From NCBI RefSeq assembly GCF_003945595.2, contig NW_024105087.1, positions 3,601,001 to 3,665,000 of the forward strand: a stretch of 64,000 nt of DNA, read 5' to 3'. The notes under the pieces were generated by a model. The model saw only the letters and a list, made by a program, of their open reading frames with translations. It was not told the DNA's origin and did no database searches. Positions within the stretch are counted from its first letter, which is position 1. Each line of letters opens with the position of its first letter. Below are positions 13,701 to 22,896 of this stretch, one piece after another. Origin of the DNA: Pipra filicauda. Lineage: Eukaryota > Chordata > Aves > Passeriformes > Pipridae. The position numbers were made by a program, and so were the translations under genes.

Positions 13701-14261
13701 AATCCTGTGGCCACAGCACCTGTAATATGCCAGGTATGTGTTGATGATAATGGTTTGCTGGGAACAGCAGCCTTAAAATTCTACATCTAGCTTTGTTGGT
13801 GAACCACCACAGGCAGAGTGCATGTCCCCAACTAAAAGGTGGAGGTAATGATGCCTTGCAAATGTCTAAGAAAAAGACATCAGACTTCCAGTGCTTGCAT
13901 TATAGAGGTATTAAAAACACAGTCACTCTTCTACCTGCTCTGTAGTTATAGCTTCATTTAGCTGGTATAATCTTCAGGCTAGGAACCATATTGAGGGAAG
14001 AGTGAGGGAGTAAAACACCAATCATGGTTTCAGAATGATCAGTGAATGTTTTCTGCTAAGTAGCTCATAAAGGAGTAAAAATTTTAAGAATAAGTATTTG
14101 GACATTAAATGGTTCTGGATATCGTAAGGGTGTTTTTGGTGAAGAGTCGTACTGTCTAAAAAAGCCTGGTGGAATACTTGTATTCTGTAAACTACTCCCA
14201 TAAAACCAGACATGAATACCATGTTTAGGAAACAGTAAATGCTCATGCTACAATACTTTCA
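10771..14261. other. Non-coding flank, no features seen
   Basis: No protein family, RNA gene or classifiable repeat was recognised. Local T-rich and GTTTT-rich stretches occur near 11250 and 11980. Confidence 0.5.
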
Positions 14262-15075
14262 CAGGACCATTTAGACTGGGAGGGTCCTCTTGAGATCATC
14301 TAGTCCAGCCTCACTACTCAAACAGGGTGAGCTAGAGCATTTACTGTTCTTCAGGGAACCTCTCTGAGCAGCCTGTGCCAGTGTTTCACCATCCTAATGG
14401 TAAAAAAAAAAATTCTTTTCCTGTGTTCAAATGGAACTCTGGTGTTGTTTGGTTTTGTTTTGGGATGGGTTTTGGCTTGGTCTTTTTTTTTTTTTCCACA
14501 TTTGTACCCATTGCCTCTTATCATGGCAATGGACACTGCTGAGAAGATTCTGACTGTTCAACTACATTCCTGCCCATCACACATTTGTACAAATGGATGA
14601 GATCCCCCTGAGCCTTCCCTTCTCCAGACCAGACAGTTTCAGTTCTTTCAGCCTCTTCTCATATGGCAGGTGCTCCTGTCCCTTAATCATCTTTGTGGCC
14701 CTGAGTGGAGGTGCAGGATCACTTCCCTGGACCTGCTGGCAACAGTCTTCCTAATGGTGGCCTTCTTGGCTACAAGGGTGCATTGCTGGCTTGTGATGAC
14801 CTTGCTGTTTACCAGGATCCCAAGCAAAGCTGCTGTCTAGCTGGTAGATGCCTAAGGATATGCTGGTGCCTGGGGCTATTCCTACATGAAACACTTTGTA
14901 TTTCCCCTTTTGAACTTCACTATATTCCTCTCTAACTGCTTCCCCAGCCTGGTAGTACTTCTGAAAGATGGCACAACCACTTGTTGTATCAGCCACTCCT
15001 TCCAGTTTTATATCATCTGCAAACCTGTTTAATGGTGCACTCAGCTTTCTCATTGAGGATGCAATCATCAGCTTT
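14262..15075 (-). mobile_element. Old CR1 LINE fragment, antisense
   Basis: This is a 5'-truncated, decayed CR1 retrotransposon. The right edge of the + strand shows the characteristic antisense 3' end (GATCATCTAGTCCAGCC near 14296-14312). The minus strand at about 15012-15023 still encodes the FADD of the reverse transcriptase active-site region, followed by a KLEG-like stretch as in CR1. Downstream on that strand are relics of the ORF2 C-terminus. A poly-A/T-rich insertion interrupts it near 14400-14495. Frames are broken, so it cannot be active. Confidence 0.8.
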
Positions 15076-18000
15076 TTTGTGTGGAAATGTAAGCTGCTTC
15101 CCTCCAGGTATTATGTCTTTTCCTTTCTCCCTACTCATGAATTTTGTGCTACTCTGTGTGATTTTTCACTATTATTAGTCTATTTCTTATGGAAAAATAT
15201 TTTGCCTCTTACTGTAAACTACAGTCTTGAAAACACTGGGTGGTCTTAGAGTTGCTGAAAAGCAGGGGCTAGAAACAGTATTTGCATCAAATAGTGTTAG
15301 CAGTGGTTGAGGAAACTAGACTTTATTGCTAGTGTCTCAAAAGACAAATAACCTTTTCCTCTGTGTTGCACAGTCCGATGGGGAAGTGCCAGTGCAAGGA
15401 GATATTTCCTACTGGAGGGGACTGGCTGCATGACTTCATGCTCAGCAGGCAGCGGTGACAGGAGGCTGACTTGCAGCCCAAACCCTTCTGCCTGCCAGTG
15501 GGTGAGGTCTGATTACTGAGGACATGCAGTATGGTTGAGTATAGCTGACTGCCCTGTGAAATTTATCACACCAGGCAGACGAACTCTGCTAGAAGCTTCC
15601 TCTCCACATACCCCTCCTCTCCCTTGCCTTAACGTATTTCTTTTCCCTGAAAACGTAAAATCTTGGCATCACTGTGTTTCCTTGTCTCCCAATTGCCCTT
15701 CTATCTCTTTAAGCTGTAAAGGTATTCCATAGCTGGCATCAGTACTACTAACATCCCCTTCTTGCCTGCCTTGCTCCTGCTGTGTTTCTGGTAAGGTGCT
15801 GTCAGAGAGAGAGAGAGGAGTTTGGTGAATGCACAGCCCTAGATGGTAGATGGGCTCCTTGGGTTCTTGTTAGTTCTCATGATCCAGCACAGTCTCAGTA
15901 TCACTCTAGCGTTTTAACAACAGAAAACCAGCTAGTTAATTGAGAAACCAGAATTGATTTCCCTGAGGAATTTGCCACCTTGCTGGTGCAGCAGAGACTC
16001 TGCCTCTCAACGTACACGTAACAAGATGTTTAAAAACTTCGACACACTTTCATTTAGCAAACAGCTGTGGCTTAAAATGCTGTTGCCTTGTTACTTAACT
16101 AAGCTACAAGATTTCACATTGAAGTAAATAGGAGGCCAAATGCATTCTGTTTTGACAGTTTGGTGGTGGTTTTTCCAGGAGGATGGTACCGTCTTTCACC
16201 ATGGCAGGTGTTTGCTAACGGGGCTGTGCCTAAATTTTCAGTTAACCAGTGACTAACAAACTATTAAGAAGAAGTAAAATGATAGAGTTCTCTGGGTCTC
16301 ACTCTGATTTACCTTAGACCATTCTTAAGGTGGAATAAAGTTATTGATTTCAATGTATTTAAATGGAGAATATAAACTGGTGCAAAAAGATCAGGATTGG
16401 ACCAGATATTTATCCTTTTTTGTTTCCACATTTGTAACCATAATAGCCCTGAGCTGAGTGTTCCAGTCCTCAGTTGACTAAACAAATTCTTTTCATCACT
16501 TCAGAAATTGCTTAGTGCTTTACGTTGTAAAATATTAATTTATTTTTTCTATATTTAATCTGTACTGGAAAGATGTTGCTTGCTTGGATTTGGGGGAGAA
16601 TTTCTGCATTTCAGGTATCTGTAGACTTAAGTCCAATAATCCTAGGCTCTCATGACTGGTTGGTTGGTTGGTGGGTTTTTGTTGGGGTGTTTAGTTGTGG
16701 GGTTTTTTTGTGAAACAGCCCTACAGAAAAGGGCTGTGAAGAGGTGGTATAGTGAATTATGCAACTGAAAAGCCAGTTGCACTTATGGTAAGATAAGAAT
16801 CATGAAACCTCTTTGGTAAATCTGAAGAAGCATCCTATAGTATCTGAGTAACAACTAACGCATGTGGACACTAATGTGTGATCCAATGCATTTCTGGCCT
16901 GTAATGTCTAGTATTGTATATCAGCATGGGTTTAAGGCTGCCAGCTTTAAGTGTTGATTTTTTTTTTTTTTAAATTGAAATTAGGAGCTGTATCACCTTT
17001 CCTAGGTAGTGTGTTACACATTTATGCAGTTAGTACAGCTGAAAAATATAAAAACTATGGTTCTTCTAAAGAAATATTAATATGTTAAATTTGCATTTCA
17101 GTTAGAAGCATTTTGTGTTGAAATTGTCTTAAAGTTATGATGGCCAGTAGGTTTACCAAGATTTAGGCCAGATACTGAGAAAGCTGGTTGTGGTTTAGCG
17201 AGGTTAGGTGGGTTATATCGAACTCCTCCTCCCTGATGCCTTTCCACTCTGAGGCTGTGAGGTTGTAGTGGAATTCATTAAAATCTTAGTCTTTAAGGAC
17301 ATTTCTGATTCAATATGTTCACAAGCATGGCATAGGGAGCTAAAGAGTTGGGAGAGCACTGCCAGTGATTTCCAGGGTTGCAAAAAGAGTTTTTACCTAG
17401 AATGGGCTGTGACACTTTCATTTTCCTTTCATTTTAAGAAGAAAAAGGTTAAAAATTTTGGAGAAGGAGAACTTCATTGCCTTCTACAAAAGCTAGAGCC
17501 CTATGTCTGTCATTTAGGATCTGCTGGTTATGCAAATGCATCTCCCACTTATAATGGTTTATGAGTTCCAAGATGATACTCATCGGACAGCAATGGTTTC
17601 TGATCATTGGTCATTGCCCTTTGAGGAGTTGGTTGGTGGCCTTGCCAGTCACTTGTCATTATTTATTATTATTGCAAACCTACTAGTTAATGTTATTTGC
17701 TTACGGAGCACTTGCAAACGTGGCTGATGGCATCCATGAGCTGTTATCCTATGGATTTGTTCATCCCTTTGCATTTGCCTTTTAAATGCTTCAGAGCAAA
17801 GAGAAGTTTATAACCAAATCTTGTTTGCAGGATTGGATCATAGTTACTGCTAAGCATAGAAAGATTGACATCAATTAAAACAGAAAAGAGAAGTAGACTG
17901 TTAAGGGTATCCTGCAACAGGTGTGAGAGAGAGATGGAAATTTCAATGAAAACCAGAAGGCCTCATGTTGCACATTGAAGATACAGAGGCTGTAGGCAAA

Positions 18001-18799
18001 TACCTTCTGTGTTCAATAGGAAATTAATCCAAAGATAGGAGTACCATTAAAAAGAGCCCGTGGAGCCTGAAAAACTCTCCTCTGCATGCTCAGGGGCACA
18101 CACATTTGACCTGACCATCATTTTGGTAGGCTATACTTTAAGTAGAGGTGGGCATAGTTTGGTTTGGCGGGCTCAAGAACTGGTGAAAATGGTCCCATTT
18201 TTCCACTCAGTACACTTCTTTAAAAAAATCTGAGCCTGGGAACAGAACTCCTTAAAGTTTCAAAGAATAAAGCAAGGATGCCAGCTAATTTTTCAGTTTC
18301 TGTTTAGAAAACCTTTTCAAGTATTTTTTACTCTGCGTGAAGACAGTTTGGATGCTAGATACCCTGCAAAGGTTTTAAGAATGTTACATCATTTATTACT
18401 GTTTAAAACCTTATTTACTCAATTTGTTTCATTTTTCTCATGTGTAAGTGAAGAAAATATTTACTTTGTTCGAGAGTGGATTCTGAAGCTGAACTTAATT
18501 CATATGTGTAACTAGATTTGGTGTTTGGAAGGTGCCATACAATCATTACTTATTAATAGAAGGACCTGCAGAAATGATGCATTATTTATATTATGTTATC
18601 TGTGGAAGAATTGCAACTATTTTCTTGTGTTTGGACTAAAAATGTTCAAAAGTGTGGTCAGCCCACTTAATTCTTTTTTGTACTATATCACCAAACACAT
18701 AATGGAAGATTATTTTTTAAATGGCATTATGGCCTTAGTCATCTTCCTTAAACCAATGTGTAAAATAATTCAAAGTTAGGACTGATGTACCTATGATTT
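15076..18799. other. Non-coding flank
   Basis: No gene was recognised. A POU octamer-type site, ATGCAAATGCAT, lies at 17530-17541 in a stretch of mixed composition (17460-17800) that looks less repetitive than its surroundings. A GGTT-rich simple stretch occurs at about 16658-16710, and a T-run at about 16958-16970. Confidence 0.45.
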
Positions 18800-19270
18800 C
18801 AGTGTGATGGCTGGATACTATCTATTGACTAGGACAATATGTGGAGTAATACAATTAGCCAGGATAGATATGAGGAAGCAAGTTATTCCCAAATGGAGTA
18901 TTTCCAGGTGTGGGGTTAGAAACCCTTCAAATCTTGAATTTATTAAGTTTCTCCCTGATAATTCATTCAACCACTGGGATTTCTTTCACTGCAGAACACG
19001 CTTAAGTATTGGCCCACTAAACTCCCAGGCAAACTTTTGGGGTGTCTATCGAAGCCAAGGTCACCCTTCGAGAGATTTAATGCTGCTCTATATTGTGCCA
19101 GTCCCCATGGCCCTTTCAGAGAGCTGTGTTCCCATAGTGTCTTTGCTGCAGCCACCTCAACCCCGCCTTGAGGGGTTTTCAAATGATGGAGGGGAAAAAA
19201 ACTCGCACAGCATATTGTAAATTAATGCTGACAATGTCAACATTAATTTACGTGCCAGAAACGTATGAGG
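18800..19270. promoter_or_regulatory. Candidate conserved non-coding element
   Basis: A non-repetitive 470-bp stretch 2.7-3.2 kb upstream of the start codon. It contains a nuclear-receptor half site (CCAAGGTCA, about 19056-19064) and a 35-bp near-palindrome at 19217-19251. The forward frame 18804-19220 is open for 138 codons but shows no domain and starts and stops without splice signals that would join it to anything. An enhancer-like role is inferred only from composition and motifs; conservation was not tested. Confidence 0.35.
19217..19251. repeat. 35-bp near-perfect palindrome
   Basis: The left arm 19217-19233 and right arm 19235-19251 pair at 16 of 17 positions (C19228 against A19240) around a single A. 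The core is TGACA-A-TGTCA and the outer arms are GTAAATTAATG and CATTAATTTAC. TGACA/TGTCA are half sites of TALE homeodomain proteins (MEIS/TGIF) and the outer arms contain homeodomain TAAT cores. Confidence 0.65.
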
Positions 19271-20798
19271 AGTAGAGGGTGGAAAGAGTGACAGTGCAGA
19301 ACATGGTATTTCCTATGTCCTGTTCTCCTAGAGCACCTGAAGAAGGGCTGCCACAGCAGCTGTGGATCATATCACAGGTCCAGTACTCTTTTCCTTTCCA
19401 AAATGGCTACTTTGTGGCCTCCTGCACTGGTAGGATCATTCAGATGCTGATCACAAAGTTGGCTTAGTTTAGCACAATTGACATTAGAATGCATTTAAAA
19501 AATAAGTAGGTAGGTTCAGCATTGCAACTCTTATTAGTGAACAAAGTTCTGTTGTTAGTCCCAGGCACATCAAAGTTGAGGTTAGTGAGCAATGGTAAAG
19601 AATGCCTCTGATATTTTTGGTTATCACTACTAATGCTGTACAAATCTCCAAAACCAGTATAAACCAGAGAACTGAGGGAAAAGACAGGACCTGAATATTC
19701 TGAGGAATTCTGACTCTGGTACTCTTGGTCATGAGCAAGAGTCAGGCAGCTGTTTGGACTCATCTTTCCCTCCAGAAATCTCTAGTACTGTCAGTTATAC
19801 ACCTTGGTTTTTACTTCCGGATTAAATATAAGCAAATTTCTCCATGAAAATGAAGTATTTTAGCTGTATTGTGAAGTGATAAACCAGCTGAAGTCAGGAG
19901 GAGTCTGTTTTGTCTCAGCAGATGTGTACATGTGGTTTTCAAACTCGAAATTGCACACGCATGACCTCAGCTTGTCATACATATAATCTTTTAAGTCTTA
20001 TTTAGATTTTTTTCCTGTAGAAAGGATAATTGCGGCTGTGAAATGGGTATAAGATTATGTGAAACCATTCTAAATTGAGGTGATTAAGAGTTTAAGTCGA
20101 CTGTTCTAAAATATTTAGGTTGCAAATTTGCTGGTTTGTGTTTTCCTAGGCAACTGTTTATTTTAAAAAAATTTTTTGAAGTTAGGATAGAGGATAGTGT
20201 GATAAAATGATGAGTCAGGCTGTCAAAAGCAAAAAAATTCTCACAGGTATACATGCTAGAATAATGCATATTTTTAAGTTTTGCAACATCTGACTCATGA
20301 TTTCTATTATGTATTCCGCTAAGTTCAAAGTTTTCTTACACAAAGAGAGAGCTATATGAAACAACCGTGCTTCAAATCATTTTACTTCAATTGTAGTAAC
20401 AGGTTTTGGAGTTTAAACCATTAAGAACCTCTGTGTTAACTTTTATCCAAATGACTGCAAGTCACAAAGAGAGCACTTCTCTTTCACGGAGTACCTTTTG
20501 TGCTTTAGTGAGACCCAATCTCTCTTCTATTTTTTTTCCCCACCTTCATGTCTGTCTTTGAAGAAAGATGTGTGATTTGTGAAGTAATGAAAGTATGTAT
20601 CAGTTAATGAAAACTGCTATCCTGGCTTCATAGTGCACACTGGAATCGCTTCAGGATAAAGCTTCATATACCTGCATTATAGCAGGGGGAAAAAAAAAGT
20701 AAATTTCAGAAGTCCAGTTTGCTGTGTGCACTGTAGAAGTATCATGTAGCAGTTAAATCAACCATTAGGGGTGACCTAATCTTGATTTCCTCCCCCCT

Positions 20799-20799
<1 letters not shown>
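19271..20799. other. Non-coding proximal flank
   Basis: AT-rich sequence with no coding exon, RNA gene or classifiable repeat seen. Confidence 0.5.

Positions 20800-20836
<37 letters not shown>
20800..20836. repeat. (CA)n microsatellite
   Basis: An uninterrupted CA dinucleotide run of about 18 units on the + strand, about 1.2 kb upstream of the ZNF827 start codon. Confidence 0.95.
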
Positions 20837-20839
<3 letters not shown>

Positions 20840-20970
20840 CAAGGAGTTGTGATTTTCACGCTGCTTGCATTCTTCCCACTTATTAAAACCTGCATTAGAA
20901 ATCGTCAGAATACCTACTTGCCCACCTTCCCTTCTTATTTTGTGTGCTTATTTTGGCACGGAGGGGGTCG

Positions 20971-20978
20971 TATATAAA
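20971..20978 (+). promoter_or_regulatory. Candidate TATA box
   Basis: TATATAAA follows a G-rich stretch and precedes a pyrimidine-rich segment. A start site would be expected near 21000. A good splice donor (GGAG then GTGAGCT, GT at 21074-21075) lies 70-75 nt further on, so a short non-coding first exon of about 21000-21073 is possible. It could start an alternative 5' exon of ZNF827 or an upstream ncRNA. No transcript evidence is available. Confidence 0.3.
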
Positions 20979-21140
20979 CCATTCTCTCCTCCTCCCTACA
21001 CTGAACTGAAGTTCGGCTGCAGCAAAGCCCCTCGGGCCCCCTGTGCTGATCACATCCAACAAATTTTATGGAGGTGAGCTTTGCACCACTACAATTATTT
21101 TTTTTTCAGTTTCTAACACACAGGAAGACAAAACGTCTTA

Positions 21141-21174
21141 ATTAAAAAAAAAGAAAAAAAAAAAAAGAAAAAAT
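21141..21174. repeat. A-rich tract
   Basis: Runs of A broken by single G bases. It forms, with the T tract at 21259-21314, an inverted homopolymer pair just before the CpG island. Confidence 0.8.
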
Positions 21175-21258
21175 GTTTGACATTATTATTTTCTTTCCCA
21201 CCGCAAACCAGGGAATCACAGCGCGAACGGTCGAGACCCACAAATTTACATATACACC

Positions 21259-21270
21259 TTTTTTTTTTTT

Positions 21271-21314
<44 letters not shown>
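21259..21314. repeat. Long poly-T tract
   Basis: About 56 nt of T interrupted only by AA at 21271-21272, ending abruptly at the edge of the CpG island. It is likely length-unstable and error-prone in assembly. It could exclude nucleosomes at the promoter border. Confidence 0.85.
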
Positions 21315-21315
<1 letters not shown>

Positions 21316-21737
21316 GGTAAGAGAGGATTAGCAGCGGGTGCAGGACCGGGGGCAGCGCATCCTCCGCCCGCCGCGCCGCGCCGCGCAGCGCCGCGCCCGG
21401 GGCCCGCGGGGAGCGGGGGCACCGTCCCCTCTTGCCCCGCCGGGGCGCGCGTGTGTCGGTGCGTGTGCCCGCGCGTGTGCCCGCCCGCCGGGGCTGTGCG
21501 GGGGTGTGCGCGGGTGTCCCTGCCCGCCCGCGGGCGCGCCGGGAGCGCCGCCGCCGCTGCCCTTTGATCCCGGCGTTAGTGTTAGTTAGGGGCCGGCAGG
21601 AGCGCGGGGCGCAGCTCTCGGCACCGCCGCGCCAGCCCCCTCGCCCCGGCACGGCGCCCGCCCGCCCGCCGGGAAACACATCCCCGGCCGCTGAGGGATA
21701 CTGCGACCGGGGACAAGCCAGGTGCACGACCGGGTTG

Positions 21738-21780
21738 CGGGGGGGGGGGGGTGGGTAGGGGGGGTGGGGGGTGGGGGGGA
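21738..21780 (+). promoter_or_regulatory. G-quadruplex-prone run in promoter/5' UTR
   Basis: Five or more G-runs of at least three separated by single T or TA, including a 13-G run. It lies 220-260 nt before the start codon on the coding strand, so it would be present in the mRNA leader if transcription starts upstream of it. Confidence 0.7.
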
Positions 21781-21978
21781 GAGGAAAAGAAAGAGAGAGA
21801 AGGGGGAGAGGGAGCCCTTCGCGGTGGCTCCGGGAAAACCGGCTTCAAGCCCCCTTTCCCCCGGCGAAGAGGGGAAAACCCGCCCCGGTTAGCAGCTCCC
21901 CCGGGGGCCCCGGCTTTGTGCCCGTCCGTGCCCCCCCCTCCCGGTCTTATTTGATCTCCCGTTAAACCAAGGAGGAGA

Positions 21979-21984
21979 ATGTGA
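21979..21984 (+). promoter_or_regulatory. Minimal AUG-stop uORF
   Basis: ATG is followed directly by TGA, 13 nt before the ZNF827 start codon. A start-stop element of this kind can hold a ribosome with an empty-coding uORF and lower translation of the main frame. The effect here is inferred from known start-stop uORFs in other vertebrate mRNAs. Confidence 0.55.
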
Positions 21985-21997
21985 AAAAAGGGGGAAA

Positions 21998-22040
21998 ATG
22001 CCCAGGAGGAAGCAGGAGCAGCCCAAGCGCCTCTCTTCAC
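21998..22040 (+). CDS. ZNF827: ZNF827 coding exon 1 (start codon, NuRD motif)
   Basis: This exon encodes residues 1-14 plus the first base of codon 15: MPRRKQEQPKRLSS. It matches the N-terminus of vertebrate ZNF827, a nuclear C2H2 zinc finger protein. The RRKQ-x-x-P motif at residues 3-9 is the short peptide shared with FOG1, SALL and BCL11A proteins, which binds RBBP4/7 and recruits the NuRD deacetylase-remodelling complex. In human cells ZNF827 uses NuRD recruitment at telomeres of ALT tumour cells and in transcriptional repression. The start was chosen because the motif is N-terminal in the family and A is at -3. The donor is CAC then GTAAGT at 22041. No in-frame stop is seen in the last few dozen codons upstream, so an N-terminal extension is not formally excluded. 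Splice phase is 1. Confidence 0.93.
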
Positions 22041-22334
22041 GTAAGTGCCCCCTCTTTTTGCCATTTTCTCCTTCCTCCTCTCCCCGTCTCCTTCCCCTCT
22101 GCAGCCGCCTCCGTCGTTTCGTGCATTAGTTTAGGGTTACAGAGGTGAAACTGACAAAGACACAGCCTGGGTTATTCCTCTTTTAGGTCTGAGCTAAGGC
22201 AGCCATGTTGGTGATGAACAGCCTTGTGCCCTTTTAATTTTTCCTCTCTCTCCTTTCCCCCCTTCTTTCTTCGCGTCTCTCGCCCTTTCCTCCCTCTCCC
22301 TCCCCTCGCCCGTGATTGTGCATTTGTGCTGAGG

Positions 22335-22420
22335 GTGGGGGGGCGGGGGGGGCGGTGTGGGTTTCTCTTTGGGGCCGGAGGGAGGGGGGGGTCTGTTTTA
22401 TTGGGGTGGGGAGGGGGGCT
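22335..22420 (+). promoter_or_regulatory. G-rich cluster at start of intron 1
   Basis: Several runs of 6-9 G (e.g. GGGGGGGCGGGGGGGGCGG near 22338) in the first 400 nt of intron 1 on the coding strand. Intronic G-runs close to a donor often act as splicing enhancers and can form quadruplexes or R-loops. The function here is inferred. Confidence 0.45.
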
Positions 22421-22852
22421 AAACACCGGAGGGGAGGGCGGCGAGAGGGGAAGCGGCTGCTGGCGTCTTGTGCGGAACCAGCCGAGAGGTCCGTCCCCGG
22501 CTAAAGGTTGCGGCGGGGCTGGGCGGCCCGGGAGCGGGGCGCAGGCGGGCAGCGGCCGCGGAGGGGGCCGGCGGGGGCACCCGCACCGACCCCGGGGCCA
22601 CTCCGGAGGGGGCCGCGGCCGCCGGCGGCGGCGTGGGAGGGGGCGGCGGGGAGGCAGACCGTGGCAGGCGAGGTCCCTGCAGAGCAGGGAGAGGAGGCGG
22701 CGGCGGGCTCCGGGCTCCTCCTGGCCGCAGTGAAATGAAGGGTCAGGCGAACCAGGCGAGACTCAGGCTCCGGCGGCGCTGCCCCAGACGAGAGCAGCAG
22801 AGCACAGGGCTAAAGTGCATCCGATCCTCCGCCCGCGGGCACCCCCTGCGCT

Positions 22853-22896
22853 TACACACACACAGACACACACACACACATACAGACACACACACA
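22853..22896. repeat. Imperfect (CA)n microsatellite
   Basis: CA repeats interrupted by AGA and TA triplets inside the CpG island, in intron 1. Confidence 0.9.

Noticed and set aside
18804..19220. 138-codon plus-strand open frame
   Set aside because: No recognisable domain, no supporting splice sites, and the last part overlaps the palindrome. Treated as possible regulatory DNA instead.
22131..22139. Telomere-like TTAGGGTTA in intron 1 of a gene acting at telomeres
   Set aside because: Only one and a half repeat units; expected often by chance. The link to telomere biology would be coincidence.
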